From an uncultured Hyphomicrobiales bacterium (lineage in GTDB: Bacteria > Pseudomonadota > Alphaproteobacteria > Rhizobiales > Beijerinckiaceae), in NCBI GenBank assembly GCA_903861645.1, contig CAIOVE010000011.1, positions 50,877-114,876 on the forward strand: a DNA stretch of 64,000 bases, read 5' to 3'. Below are positions 18,526 through 28,166 of the stretch, in pieces. The notes under the pieces were generated by a model that made no database searches, was not told the DNA's origin, and saw only the letters and a program-made list of their open reading frames with translations. Both the position numbers and the translations under genes were made by a program. The first letter of the stretch is position 1, and every line of letters begins with the position of its first letter.

Positions 18526-19155
18526 ATGCTCACCCACAATCAGGTCTGGGGGGCGATTGACGCGCTCGCCAGCGCGCACGGCATGAGTCCGTCGGGTCTC
18601 GCCCGCAGAGCCGGGCTCGACGCCACCACGTTCAACAAATCCAAGCGCGCGGCCAGCAATGGCCGGCCGCGCTGGCCCTCGACGGAATCCCTCGCCAAGA
18701 TTCTGGAGGCGACCGGCACGCGGCTTGACCAGTTTCTCGGCCTCGTCGGCGCGAGCGCCCCGGCGCGCAAGCAGACCGTGCCGCTGATCGGCATGGCGCA
18801 GGCGGGCAAGGGCGGCTTTTTCGACGACGGCGGGTTTCCCGCGGGCGGCGGCTGGGACGAGATCGAGGCGCCGGAACTCGCTGGCACGCACGCTTACGCG
18901 CTGGAGATTTCCGGCGACTCCATGCTGCCCGTCTATCGCGAGGGCGACATCATCATCGTCAATCCGGAATCGCCCGTGCGGCGTGGCGATCGCGTGGTCG
19001 TCAAGACGACCGACGGCGAGGTTCTGGCCAAGGAGTTGCGGCGCCAGACCGGCAAGACGCTGGAGTTGAAATCGCTCAACCCCGAGCACGAGGATCGCGT
19101 GCTCGCGATGGAAAACGTCGACTGGATCGCGCGCATTCTCTGGACGAGCCAGTAG
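18526..19155 (+). CDS. HTH/S24-peptidase (LexA-like, CI-like) transcriptional repressor
   Basis: 209 residues. N-terminal helix-turn-helix (about 15-75, HGMSPSGLARRAGLDATTFN), short linker, then an S24/LexA peptidase domain. Serine S132 in EISGDSMLPVYREGD and lysine K169 in EVLAKEL form the self-cleavage dyad. The length and arrangement fit the S24 repressor family that is widespread in Rhizobiales chromosomes; it is not lexA itself and there is no phage around it. Self-repression through the upstream palindrome is likely. GAGGAGAGAGAGG precedes the ATG. Confidence 0.88.
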   Translation: MLTHNQVWGAIDALASAHGMSPSGLARRAGLDATTFNKSKRAASNGRPRWPSTESLAKILEATGTRLDQFLGLVGASAPARKQTVPLIGMAQAGKGGFFDDGGFPAGGGWDEIEAPELAGTHAYALEISGDSMLPVYREGDIIIVNPESPVRRGDRVVVKTTDGEVLAKELRRQTGKTLELKSLNPEHEDRVLAMENVDWIARILWTSQ

Positions 19156-19176
19156 GCCCGCGTTTCGCCCGCCGAC

Positions 19177-19932
19177 CTATCGCTCGCCGGTCGCCAGCAA
19201 CCACAGGCCGCGCGACACGTAGATCGCGCTGAAGCAGATGATGATGACCTTCGTCCACTTGCGAAAGCCGTCGTCGGTCATGCGATGCAGGACGATGGGC
19301 GCGAGCGAGGTGCCGCCGATCGCGGTGGCGAGAAAACTCAGCCAGGCCCAGACGGGAATTTCGTGCGCGACGTCGCCCGCCAGCGCGCCGAAATAAAGAA
19401 TCCGGAGCACCTGCGAAACAAGTTGCGTCAGCGCCTTCGTCGCCACGACGGTCTTGCGGTCGAGCTCGCTGGCCTGAAAGAAAACGTCGAGCACGTTGCC
19501 CGCCTGCCCGACGATGAGTTGCAGCGTCATCACGAAGGCGCCGCAGAAATAGGCCGCGCCGGGCCGCGTGATGCTTGGCGCGAAACGCTTTGGCAGGGCG
19601 AAGGCGGCGAAGGGCATGACGCCGATGCCGATGTAAACGGTCGGCTTGTCGGGCACGAAACTGACATAGCGCATCGCCAGGAACGCGACGATCGAACCCA
19701 CGACATATTGCCATGACACGCGCAGATGCACGTAGCGCCGCCACAGCACGCAGCGCCATGTTCCAGAAGCCACCTGCACCGAGGCGAAGACCACCAGCGC
19801 CGTCGCGACGGGCATGTAGAGCAACAGCACGGCCAGCAGAATCTGGCCGCCCGCCATGCCGAAAATGCCGGAAACGAAGGAGCTGAACAGCCCCGTCGCC
19901 GCGATGAGGATGAAGACGCCTGAAGACATCAT
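19177..19932 (-). CDS. TauE/SafE family sulfite exporter-like permease
   Basis: 251 residues, seven to eight membrane helices. The first TauE repeat is recognisable in SSFVSGIFGMAGGQILLAVL and the second in the C-terminal third. The family moves sulfur-containing or carboxylate anions across the inner membrane; substrate not set here. It is one of three TauE/SafE proteins in the window. Convergent with the S24 regulator, with a 21-base gap. Confidence 0.82.
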   Translation of the reverse strand: MMSSGVFILIAATGLFSSFVSGIFGMAGGQILLAVLLLYMPVATALVVFASVQVASGTWRCVLWRRYVHLRVSWQYVVGSIVAFLAMRYVSFVPDKPTVYIGIGVMPFAAFALPKRFAPSITRPGAAYFCGAFVMTLQLIVGQAGNVLDVFFQASELDRKTVVATKALTQLVSQVLRILYFGALAGDVAHEIPVWAWLSFLATAIGGTSLAPIVLHRMTDDGFRKWTKVIIICFSAIYVSRGLWLLATGER

Positions 19933-19980
19933 GCGGCCGGCGCCAACGCAAACGGGAAAAGCGCCAGATGGGGCAACCGA

Positions 19981-21705
19981 TCAGGCCTTCCGCGCTTCGA
20001 GAAACGCCTCGTGTTCGGCGACGAGCGCGCCGGTCAGCGCCTTCTCGATCAGCGCGCGGGTTTCCGCCACGCCATAGAGCGCGACGAAGGAGCCGAAGCG
20101 CGGGCCGCGGTTCTCTCCGAGCAGCACCTGATAGAGCATGTTGAACCAGTCGTTCGACACGCCGGGCCGCTCGGGCGTGGCGCCCTTGGCCTTCAGATCC
20201 TGATAGCGCGGAATGGGACGCGCGACATCGTAGAGCGATGTCTGGATGTCCTCGGCGCCCGCGCCCGCGGGCAGGCCCGCCAGCATGTCGTCGAGCTTGC
20301 GCAGGGCGTCGGCCTCGACCTCGTCGGCGAGGCGATAGGCTTTCTTAGGCCGCACGAAATCGCGGAAATAGGCGACCGCGTATCCGACCATGGCGTCGAG
20401 CTTGGGATGGGTCGCGGCCGAGACGTCCGGCGCGTAGCGACGCAGGAAAGCCCAGAGCACCTGCGGATCCTCGCTGTTGGCGACGGCGGCGAGATTAAGC
20501 AGCATGGCGAAGGTGATCGTCGCGCCGGGCGCGTTGTCCTCGCCGGGGCGATGCAACACTTCCGGCGCGGGCGGGTGACCGGCGTGGATATGCCAGACGG
20601 GATTGCCGAGGCGGTTCTTCCAGTCCTGCCGCTCGTAGCCGCCGAGGAATTGCAGATATTCATCCACCGCGCGCGGAATGGCGTCGAGGTAGAGACGCTT
20701 GGCCTCGCGCGGCTTCTGATACATGAACAGCGACAGGCTCTCGGGGCTCGCGTAGGTGAGCCACTCATCGATGGTCAGGCCGTTGCCCTTCGACTTCGAA
20801 ATCTTCTGGCCCTTCTCGTCGAGAAAGAGCTCGTAGTTGAAGCCCTCGGGCGCGACGCCGCCGAGCGCGCGCACGATGTTGCCCGACAGCTTGACCGAGT
20901 CGATCAGATCCTTGCCGGCCATTTCGTAATCGACCTTCAGCGCGTACCAGCGCATGGCCCAGTCCGGCTTCCATTGCAGCTTGCAATGGCCGCCGGTGAC
21001 GGGCGTCTCGAATGCTTCGCGGGTGTCGGGATCGCGCCACGTGATCGTGCCCGCCTTGACGTCCATCGCCTCCAGCGGCACCTGCATGACGACGCCGGTG
21101 CGCGGATGAATGGGCAGGAAGGGCGAATAGGTCGCGGCGCGCTCCTCGCGCAGCGAGGGCAGCATGATCGCCTGCACCTGATCGAAGCGGTCGAGCATGC
21201 GCAGCAACGCCGCGTCGAAGCGGCCCGACGTGTAATAGTCGGTCGAGGAAGCGAATTCGTAGTCGAAGCCGAAGCGGTCGAGGAAGGCGCGCAGGCGCGC
21301 GTTGTTGGCCGCGCCGAACGAGGGATATTCGCTCGAAAAAGGATCGGGAATGCGCGACAGCGGCTTGCCGAGATGGCTCGCCAGCATGTCCTTGTTCGGC
21401 ACGTTGTCGGGCACCTTGCGCAGGCCGTCCATGTCGTCGGAGAAAGCCAGCAGACGCGTCTTGATCCGCCCCTCGGTCAGCACCTCGAACGCGTGCCGCA
21501 CCATGGTCGTGCGTGCGACCTCGCCGAACGTGCCGATGTGCGGCAGGCCCGAGGGCCCGTAGCCGGTCTCGAACAGCACCTCGGTCGCGCCGGATTTCGC
21601 CACGCGGGCGACGAGCTTTTTCGCTTCCTCGAAGGGCCAGGCGGAGGACAACAGGGCGGCGGCGTGAAGCGTTGACGGCGAGTCTTGCGCCGGAGCGGCG
21701 GACAT
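19981..21705 (-). CDS. lysS: Lysyl-tRNA synthetase, class I
   Basis: 574 residues. It charges tRNA-Lys. The class I signatures are present: HIGT (residues 56-59, in [13 protein letters not shown]) and KISKS (301-305). Class I LysRS (archaeal type) replaces the class II enzyme in most Alphaproteobacteria, so the gene also supports the taxonomic call. No class II lysS is seen in the window. AAGGG is about eight bases before the ATG. Confidence 0.95.
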   Translation of the reverse strand: MSAAPAQDSPSTLHAAALLSSAWPFEEAKKLVARVAKSGATEVLFETGYGPSGLPHIGTFGEVARTTMVRHAFEVLTEGRIKTRLLAFSDDMDGLRKVPDNVPNKDMLASHLGKPLSRIPDPFSSEYPSFGAANNARLRAFLDRFGFDYEFASSTDYYTSGRFDAALLRMLDRFDQVQAIMLPSLREERAATYSPFLPIHPRTGVVMQVPLEAMDVKAGTITWRDPDTREAFETPVTGGHCKLQWKPDWAMRWYALKVDYEMAGKDLIDSVKLSGNIVRALGGVAPEGFNYELFLDEKGQKISKSKGNGLTIDEWLTYASPESLSLFMYQKPREAKRLYLDAIPRAVDEYLQFLGGYERQDWKNRLGNPVWHIHAGHPPAPEVLHRPGEDNAPGATITFAMLLNLAAVANSEDPQVLWAFLRRYAPDVSAATHPKLDAMVGYAVAYFRDFVRPKKAYRLADEVEADALRKLDDMLAGLPAGAGAEDIQTSLYDVARPIPRYQDLKAKGATPERPGVSNDWFNMLYQVLLGENRGPRFGSFVALYGVAETRALIEKALTGALVAEHEAFLEARKA

Positions 21706-21824
21706 GAACGAACCCTTTTTTGAAACGCGCGCGAACGCCGCGCGACGCCGCGGGTCCGGGATTGCGCGGTTTATCGCGAAACCGTCACCCTAAAGCAACC
21801 GTTTCCAAAGGGGAAACGATGGCG

Positions 21825-22325
21825 TCAGGCGCGCCGCGTCACCGCGCCCGAGACGCCCTCGAAGGCGCCGTCGACGAGTTCGCGATAAAGCAACCGCGCC
21901 GGATCGACGGGACCGGGCATCCGCAACCGCCCGGCCGGCGCGCGCTTGAACCCGATGCGCCCGTAATAGGGCTCGTCGCCGACGAGCAAAACGAGGTCGT
22001 GACCGGCGGCCCGCGCCGTCTCGAGCGAATGCTCCATCAGCCGTCGCGCGACGCCGCGTCCTCGAAATGGCGGATCAACCGTCAGCGGACCAAGCAACAT
22101 CGCCCGCCGCCCGCCGATGGAAATTTCCGTCATGCGGTTGGCGCCGACCAGCAGCGTGCCCACGCGCGCGACGCTCGACAGGGCGAAATCCGGCTCGACG
22201 CCCTCGCGCAGGCGATAGGCCGTGCGGGCGTAGCGGCCGGGGCCAAAGGCGCGATCGTCGAGCTTCTCGACGGCGGGAAGATCGGCTTGCCGAAGCGGCG
22301 TGATGGTCAGGGGAAGGTCGGTCAT
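21825..22325 (-). CDS. GNAT family N-acetyltransferase
   Basis: 166 residues. The acetyl-CoA loop VDPPFRGRGVARRLMEHSLE (R-x2-G-x-G/A) is clear, followed by LVGDEPYYGRIGFKRAP, a segment typical of the YhbS-like GNAT group. The acceptor is unknown. ATG 22325 is used; a frame continuing to 22478 crosses non-conserved sequence. The gene is divergent from the small membrane protein gene at 22525. Confidence 0.85.
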   Translation of the reverse strand: MTDLPLTITPLRQADLPAVEKLDDRAFGPGRYARTAYRLREGVEPDFALSSVARVGTLLVGANRMTEISIGGRRAMLLGPLTVDPPFRGRGVARRLMEHSLETARAAGHDLVLLVGDEPYYGRIGFKRAPAGRLRMPGPVDPARLLYRELVDGAFEGVSGAVTRRA

Positions 22326-22524
22326 GGAGCAGGATCCGGCGTAAGGCGGGGACGCGCGAGCCCGCGCGGGCGGGCGGAAAATCAGCGGGTGCGTCGGCGG
22401 ATCCAGATCATGCCGCCCCTCTAGCACGACCACGCGCCGAGGCAAATCTCGGGGCGCGCCTTCATCGCGCGTGGACACCGGACGCGCGGCGGGCTAAGCA
22501 GCGCGCGACTGGAAAACATATCGC

Positions 22525-22836
22525 ATGCTGCGTTTTCTTTCCCGATTGATCGGACTGCTGGTGCTGGCGGCGGGCTTCGCGTCGCTTGTGATCGATGGCA
22601 CGCGCTCCATCGCCGGCTCGAAAATATACCTGACGCCATTCTCCCTGCTGTTCGGCGCGAAACTGCCGATCATGCAACAGGCGATTGTCCGCAACACGCA
22701 TCCGCTCCTGTGGGATCCCGTGATGACCGCCATCCTGCGGCTTCCGATCTGGCTCGTGCTGGCGCTGGTTGGACTGCTGTTTCTGCGGATCGCCCAGCGT
22801 CGCGCGCCTCCCGTGGGATATTCCTCGCGCGGCTGA
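22525..22836 (+). CDS. Small conserved membrane protein
   Basis: 103 residues with two membrane helices (about 5-27 and 72-92) joined by a periplasm-facing loop containing SIAGSKIYLTPFSLLFGAKL. The pattern (a VIDGTRSIAGS segment after the first helix) recurs in Rhizobiales proteins of about this length, with no known function. The start is the first ATG after an AT-rich leader; the ribosome site is weak. Confidence 0.65.
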   Translation: MLRFLSRLIGLLVLAAGFASLVIDGTRSIAGSKIYLTPFSLLFGAKLPIMQQAIVRNTHPLLWDPVMTAILRLPIWLVLALVGLLFLRIAQRRAPPVGYSSRG

Positions 22837-22925
22837 CGCGCTTGTGATCGCGCCCCGCGCCAATGTCTCTACTTTGGCGCGCATCCGTGCTTACATAGCG
22901 CCAGTCATCGAGACGGGAGCCCGCC

Positions 22926-23585
22926 ATGTTTTCATTCCGCAAGCGCGTTACCCTGCCCAGCCCCGGCGAGGCCTTGCCCGGTCGCGCGGCGCCGCTCCGG
23001 ACCGCGGACAAGCATTTCGTCAATGGTCACGCGCTCAAGGAGCCATGGCCCGCCGGCGCGCAACAGGCGCTGTTTGGCATGGGCTGCTTCTGGGGCGCGG
23101 AACGCAAGTTCTGGCAGCTCGGCGACGGCGTTTACGTGACAGCCGTCGGCTACGCGGCGGGCCAGACTCCGAATCCAAGCTACGAGGAGGTCTGCTCCGG
23201 CCTGACCGGCCACAACGAGGTCGTGCATGTCGTGTTCGACCCGGCGCGGATTTCCTACGAGGCGCTGCTGCGCTGCTTCTGGGAGAATCACAATCCGACC
23301 GAGGGCATGCGGCAGGGCAATGACGTCGGTACGCAGTATCGGTCTGGCGTCTATGTTTATTCGCCCGAGCAGCGCGCCGCCGCGGAAGCCTCGAAGGCCG
23401 CCTATGGCAAGGCGCTCGCGGCCCGCGGCATGGGGCCGATCACCACGGAAATCCTCGACGCGCCGACGTTCTATTACGCCGAGGATTACCATCAGCAATA
23501 TCTGGCGAAGAACCCCGGCGGCTATTGCGGCCTCGGCGGCACGGGCGTCGCCTGCCCCATCGGGGTCGGCGTCGCCGCGCAATAA
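22926..23585 (+). CDS. msrA: Peptide-methionine (S)-S-oxide reductase
   Basis: 219 residues. The catalytic cysteine is C54 in [12 protein letters not shown]. Substrate residues [15 protein letters not shown] and the recycling cysteines in [13 protein letters not shown] at the C-terminus are present. The enzyme repairs methionine-S-sulfoxide in proteins using thioredoxin. It is the long MsrA form with a 45-residue N-terminal lead, common in Alphaproteobacteria. Confidence 0.95.
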   Translation: MFSFRKRVTLPSPGEALPGRAAPLRTADKHFVNGHALKEPWPAGAQQALFGMGCFWGAERKFWQLGDGVYVTAVGYAAGQTPNPSYEEVCSGLTGHNEVVHVVFDPARISYEALLRCFWENHNPTEGMRQGNDVGTQYRSGVYVYSPEQRAAAEASKAAYGKALAARGMGPITTEILDAPTFYYAEDYHQQYLAKNPGGYCGLGGTGVACPIGVGVAAQ

Positions 23586-23591
23586 GCCTCC

Positions 23592-24302
23592 TCAATCGCC
23601 GAGCATGGAAACCCAGTAGTCCCATGCCCGCTTGACCGGGTGCGGCCGCAGGTTGAATTCGCAGGCGAGCGAGGCCTCGCCCGGCGTCAGCGGCGACATC
23701 TTGCCGAGCGTGTGCGCGCGATATTGCAGGTCGGCGTTGTCGCGCAGATTGACCGACCGGAAGACCATTTCGGGGATCGAGCGACCCGCGCAGGCCGCGC
23801 CATGGCGGCGCAACACCACGGACCAGTCGTCGCCAAGGGCGCGGGCGAGCGAGGCGCCCTGCGCCTTCGTCGCCACGCGGAGATCGGTGTCGCCGAACTC
23901 GGCCCTCGCATCCCAGAAGGGCACGCGCGGGCCAATGACCGCGCCGAGGTGAAACACGGGCTCGATTTGCACGCCCGATATGGCGAAGGCGACGATCGCG
24001 GGCGAATGCATGTGGCAGATCGCCATGACATCCGGCCGGGCGCGATAGATTTCGCCGTGCAGGGGCCGCTCACCGTAAAGCCGCCAGTCGGTCGGCGTCA
24101 GGGGTTCGCCGTCGAGGTCGAGGGCGACGATATCGGCCTCGCGCACCGTGCCCGGACTGATGCCGCGCGACTGGAAATAGACGTTGGGATTGGCGGGATC
24201 GCGCGCGCTGACATGGCCAAAGGCGTCGAGCACGCCCTGCCGCGCCAGCACGCGGTTGGCGAGCGCGAGATCGCGGACGAGGGTTTGGCGGGCGTCGGTC
24301 AT
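23592..24302 (-). CDS. Class II aldolase/adducin family protein
   Basis: 236 residues. The metal-binding HxH is in ICHMHSPAIVAFAI, with GHVSARDP upstream and RHGAACAGRSIPE downstream as in fuculose-phosphate aldolase-like folds. The protein is cytoplasmic; the substrate is not known. It follows the carboxymuconolactone decarboxylase-like gene by nine bases and is probably cotranscribed with it, which suggests degradation of a small hydroxy-acid or aromatic-derived compound. Confidence 0.88.
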   Translation of the reverse strand: MTDARQTLVRDLALANRVLARQGVLDAFGHVSARDPANPNVYFQSRGISPGTVREADIVALDLDGEPLTPTDWRLYGERPLHGEIYRARPDVMAICHMHSPAIVAFAISGVQIEPVFHLGAVIGPRVPFWDARAEFGDTDLRVATKAQGASLARALGDDWSVVLRRHGAACAGRSIPEMVFRSVNLRDNADLQYRAHTLGKMSPLTPGEASLACEFNLRPHPVKRAWDYWVSMLGD

Positions 24303-24311
24303 GGCGAGCCC

Positions 24312-24839
24312 CTATTGCCCGGGAATCGGCATGTCGTGGATTTTCATCGCCAGCGCGACGGAGGTGTAATAGCCCAGCGTCACCAGCACCTCCGCCACTG
24401 TCGGGCGCCCCAGCTTCTCGGCGAAATAGGCGAAACGTTCTTCGCTGAGCTTGGCGCCGCCGACGATTTCGGCGGCGAAGGCGTGAATGTCCGCGCCGCG
24501 GGCGTCGGGCAGTTTCGGATCCTTGCCGTCGCGGATCGCCTCGACCTGCTCGCGGGTCATGCCCTCCTGCATCCCCAGCTTCACATGGGCGTCGATGACA
24601 TAGGGGGACTGCCAGTGCCGGGCGATCACGAGAATGACGATCTCGACCTCGCGCTGGGTCAGGTTCGAGCGCTTGTTGAGATAGGTGCCGAGCGATTCCA
24701 TGCGCGAGGCCACGTCGGGCGAGTGAATCCAGACCCTATAGGGCGCGAGAATGCGGCCTCGACCCGCCACGAGCTGGTCAAACACCTGCTTCTGCTGGAC
24801 GGTCATGGTTTCCGGCTTCAAGTCCTCGATGCGGTTCAT
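24312..24839 (-). CDS. Carboxymuconolactone decarboxylase family protein
   Basis: 175 residues, all-helical. The family core is visible as SNLTQREVEIVILVIARHWQ followed by HVKLGMQEGMTREQVEAI. There is no CxxC peroxidatic motif, so this is not an AhpD-type peroxidase. Activity is uncertain. ATG 24839 has GGGAAA about seven bases upstream. Upstream gene of the two-gene unit with the class II aldolase. Confidence 0.85.
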   Translation of the reverse strand: MNRIEDLKPETMTVQQKQVFDQLVAGRGRILAPYRVWIHSPDVASRMESLGTYLNKRSNLTQREVEIVILVIARHWQSPYVIDAHVKLGMQEGMTREQVEAIRDGKDPKLPDARGADIHAFAAEIVGGAKLSEERFAYFAEKLGRPTVAEVLVTLGYYTSVALAMKIHDMPIPGQ

Positions 24840-25062
24840 GGCGTTTCCCGATGGTTTCCAAACCCGGCGAAGGCGGGATTGCCCCGAACCTAGCACCGGG
24901 AGGCTTCGGCTGGCGAGCGCCGGGGCGGAAGCGCCGCCCTGAAAGGATTTCAGCCCGTTCGCCGGATCATGCTAGAATAAATCGACACCGCGCTTGGTGA
25001 ATACGGGCGAAGGCCCCGTTCATGCTGTCGCTCTCCGCGCCGACCCCGCAGGATCATCAGGA

Positions 25063-26607
25063 ATGACCGCTTCAACGTTCGAGGAAAACGCCAGGTTCCG
25101 CGCGTGGGCCACGCGCGCGGCGGCCGGCGACAAGCCAGTGGACTTGCTGCGACCGGCGGCGTGGGAGGTCATCGGTCTTGCCTGTCTGGTCATTTATTAT
25201 CTCATCGTTAGCGAGACGCTTGAATCGGACGCGCTCGACGTCGCTTGCCTTATCGGCTCGGCGGTTTTCGCCGCCATCCTGTTCGCCGCCGCGTGGCGCA
25301 TGGCGGCGCTCGACGCGAAAGCCTTGTGGCTCGGCGTGTTTTGGCTGCGGCTCGCGAGCGGCGTCTATTTTGGCGTCGGCTTCATGGATAGCCTTCTGTT
25401 CTCCGATGACACGAAAGAACAGGCGCGCGCATTTTTCTGGGTACAACCAGACGTTCAAGCGAGAACAAATCTGGTTGTGACTCTCGCTGTATTTACCTTC
25501 CTCGCGGGGGCAATAGTCTGGTCCAATGTGTTCAAGGCGGAAAAATTCGATGCCGAGAACGCGAATGATGGCGACCGGCTGCTATGGCTTTGCGCCATCA
25601 CATTTGCTGGTTTCGGCTATTTCGTGAAATATTTCATCGTTATTCCCTATAATTTCGGCGCTTTTGGCAACATCGTGTTGCCGGGAGCCATCCTCACCCT
25701 GATTTATCTGGCGCCCGTTGGATTGTTCCTCCTGACATTATGGACCCTGCGCCACGCGCCAAAATATACCGTTATCGGGACGGTTCTTGTTTGCACGGAC
25801 GTCGTGGTCGGCGTTCTGCAATTCGCCAAAGGCCAGGTCATTCTGCCGCTGATCGTCTATATCCTGGCGGTGCTGCAGTATAAATCGAACGCGCGACGCC
25901 TCATTGTTGCGGCCACCGTGGTGTTCTTTGTATTCCAGACCGTCGTTCCCATGGTCACTTTTGGTCGAAGCGAGAACACTCTCCGATATGGAAACATCGC
26001 ACAAGGCAACCTCGCCGAACGCATCGAGATCATGGAGAGTTATTTCACCGAAGGCGCCAAGCAACAAGCCGACCGCAGCGATTTTCAAGGCACTCTCGCC
26101 CGCATTTCCTATGGCACGGTCGCCGGCGCGGCGGTGAAACTGCACGATAGTGGTCAACCTGGCGACTCCCTGCTGACCCTCTTTTATTTTTTCATTCCGC
26201 GCGCTATCTGGCCGGAGAAGCCTATTTTTGATGCGGGTGGCCGCTTTAATGAAGCCTTGACGGGTAACGCGACGTCCTTTTCCTGGATGGGCATTTTCGT
26301 GGAGCCCTACTGGAACCTGGGATGGATAGGCATACCGGCGCTCATGCTGCCGCTTTCCGCGATCTATGTCTTTCTCGGGCGCATGACGATCCGTGTTATG
26401 ACTTTGGGCAAGTGGTTGCAATTTCCCGCGGTGCTTCTTGCAATGGTCATGGGTTTTCGTGTCGACGGCGAAATTGTTTCGGATCAGGTTGCGTCAATGG
26501 TTGTCTGCATGATCGTTTGGGCTTTTGCGACACCTCTGGATCGGCTGGTTCGAGCGTTTATCGCGAAAAGCGCGCAGCGGTCCGCCCAGCCAAGCGTTCA
26601 AAATTGA
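25063..26607 (+). CDS. Wzy-like O-antigen/oligosaccharide repeat-unit polymerase
   Basis: 514 residues with about 11-12 membrane helices. The large periplasmic loop ends in FFYFFIPRAIWPEKP, a motif typical of Wzy/EpsK-like polymerases that join lipid-linked oligosaccharide units on the periplasmic side of the inner membrane. Start is uncertain: ATG 25063 has AGGA immediately before it; TTG 24994 and GTG 24997 are possible. Base composition drops inside the gene from about 25.4 kb onward. No flippase or glycosyltransferase is adjacent, so the gene is an isolated piece of a polysaccharide locus. Confidence 0.72.
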   Translation: MTASTFEENARFRAWATRAAAGDKPVDLLRPAAWEVIGLACLVIYYLIVSETLESDALDVACLIGSAVFAAILFAAAWRMAALDAKALWLGVFWLRLASGVYFGVGFMDSLLFSDDTKEQARAFFWVQPDVQARTNLVVTLAVFTFLAGAIVWSNVFKAEKFDAENANDGDRLLWLCAITFAGFGYFVKYFIVIPYNFGAFGNIVLPGAILTLIYLAPVGLFLLTLWTLRHAPKYTVIGTVLVCTDVVVGVLQFAKGQVILPLIVYILAVLQYKSNARRLIVAATVVFFVFQTVVPMVTFGRSENTLRYGNIAQGNLAERIEIMESYFTEGAKQQADRSDFQGTLARISYGTVAGAAVKLHDSGQPGDSLLTLFYFFIPRAIWPEKPIFDAGGRFNEALTGNATSFSWMGIFVEPYWNLGWIGIPALMLPLSAIYVFLGRMTIRVMTLGKWLQFPAVLLAMVMGFRVDGEIVSDQVASMVVCMIVWAFATPLDRLVRAFIAKSAQRSAQPSVQN

Positions 26608-26674
26608 CGATCCTCGCAACCAGCAGCCGACGCAAAATTATTCGTTGATTTATCAACCTCGCGCGGCAAATTGA

Positions 26675-27850
26675 CTAAAAGCCATGAGCGCCGCTTGGTT
26701 TATTATTGGACGAACGAGCGCGGACCGTGGCCAAGATTTTCACGCGGGCGGGATTTTCGATTGCGTAGTGTATCGCCAGACTGCCCAGCAGAACTGAAAA
26801 TATATAAATCGGATAATTAGAGGCGCTCTCGCCATCGCCGATATTGCCGGCATAGTCCCAGAACAGGGCGTGGATCAGATATAGCGCGTAGCTCGCCGCG
26901 CCAAAGGCGACGAGGATCTGGCTAGACAGTATTCTCGCAACCATTCCCGCCGAAGTCGCGCTCGCGAAAATCAGCAATGCATAAACGGGAACGGTCAATG
27001 CATTTTCCAACATTCGCGCGCGAAGCGGATCATGCGTCAAAACGATCAACGTCAAGCCGGAAACTCCAGCGAGACAAGACATAATTGATATATGCACCCT
27101 TCGCTTGGATGGAACATCGAGAATGCTGAACAAGCGGCCGATAATCGCACCCAAAGCAAACTCCGGAACGCGAAATAACGGATTCCGTTCGACCAAAATC
27201 GACAAACTTCCTGATTCATCCACAAGACCGGATAGAAACAGCGCGGGCATGAACGAAAACAAGGACCAGCAAATGAATGCCCAACCAACCGCGGTGGTCT
27301 TTGTGCGAATGGATGATATCCAAGGCAGCAAGAGCGGAAACGCCAGGTAAAACGCGAGTTCAGTGGCTACCGACCAGCTGGGAAAATTCAGGCCGCCCAA
27401 GCTCGGGAACCAGACCTGCAGACCAAACAGGCTTGCGAAAAATGTGGCGGCTGTTCCGAAAAACCCCTTGGTCAAACCGTATTTGACCACCCGCCATGCG
27501 AACAATCGAGGCGCGTCCGCGAGCAACGTTAGTGCATAAAGCGGATAAATCCGCGCCACGCGCGCCACGAAAAACCTCCATTTCAAGGCATGTGTGTTTA
27601 GCACGGGGTAGACATTGTACATGATGAAGCCGGAAAGAACGAAAAAAAGTCCGACCGCCGAGTAACCAATGTCGACAAATTTATTGACGGTTATCCAAGT
27701 CGACTCCATTGAATCGAACCGATGCATGGTATGATATAAAACGACCCAGAAAGCCGCGAAAAATCTGATGCTCGTAAGCGGTGGCGTTGGCCCCATTCGC
27801 GCGGGCCCCGTATTCGTTCCGTCAAAGGCCGAGTGGGGCGTCGGGTTCAT
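26675..27850 (-). CDS. Acyltransferase 3 family membrane protein (OafA/YrhL-like)
   Basis: 391 residues, about ten membrane helices. The family's first-helix motif RFFAAFWVVLYHTMHRF contains the catalytic histidine, followed by VGLFFVLSGFIMYNVY. These proteins move acyl groups (often acetyl) onto surface sugars at the inner membrane. ATG 27850 is backed by GAGGAAAG. The gene is AT-richer than neighbours and points toward the Wzy-like gene, consistent with a small acquired polysaccharide-modification insert. Confidence 0.85.
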   Translation of the reverse strand: MNPTPHSAFDGTNTGPARMGPTPPLTSIRFFAAFWVVLYHTMHRFDSMESTWITVNKFVDIGYSAVGLFFVLSGFIMYNVYPVLNTHALKWRFFVARVARIYPLYALTLLADAPRLFAWRVVKYGLTKGFFGTAATFFASLFGLQVWFPSLGGLNFPSWSVATELAFYLAFPLLLPWISSIRTKTTAVGWAFICWSLFSFMPALFLSGLVDESGSLSILVERNPLFRVPEFALGAIIGRLFSILDVPSKRRVHISIMSCLAGVSGLTLIVLTHDPLRARMLENALTVPVYALLIFASATSAGMVARILSSQILVAFGAASYALYLIHALFWDYAGNIGDGESASNYPIYIFSVLLGSLAIHYAIENPARVKILATVRARSSNNKPSGAHGF

Positions 27851-28166
27851 TCGTGTACTTTCCTCGCCAATTGAAGGCATTGGCGATTTATTACTGCAAT
27901 TTTTCGACAAACGCCAAACTCGCCGTCATCGAAGTTCGAGAAACGCCGATGGATGTTTTGTTCGCCGTAGCAATCCATGGCAACTGACCGAACATAACCT
28001 AGCGCGCGAAAAAAAAATCGGGACATGTGAAATTCGGATAGTCGGAGCGACTCGCGGACTGTCACGAAATATTCGAAGCATCCACCAAGACTTGCCAAAG
28101 CCGCAAAGGCATATCAATCTTGCCGCCTGCAACGCGCCCGGAATCGGGCCTTATCGAGGAAACGCC
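27851..28166. other. AT-rich intergenic region between acyltransferase and FAD dehydrogenase
   Basis: 316 bases with low GC compared with the chromosome. It must hold the divergent promoters of the two flanking genes. Short frames on both strands have no ribosome site or recognisable character. GC returns to the chromosomal level from about 28.1 kb, which marks the right edge of the AT-rich patch. Confidence 0.45.

Noticed and set aside
27768..28166. Upstream in-frame extension of the FAD dehydrogenase
   Set aside because: The Tat signal with a ribosome site at 28167 sets the start; the upstream part overlaps the acyltransferase start on the other strand.
25063..28166. Genomic island with integrase or tRNA attachment site
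   Set aside because: The patch is AT-rich but no integrase, transposase, tRNA or flanking direct repeat is visible.
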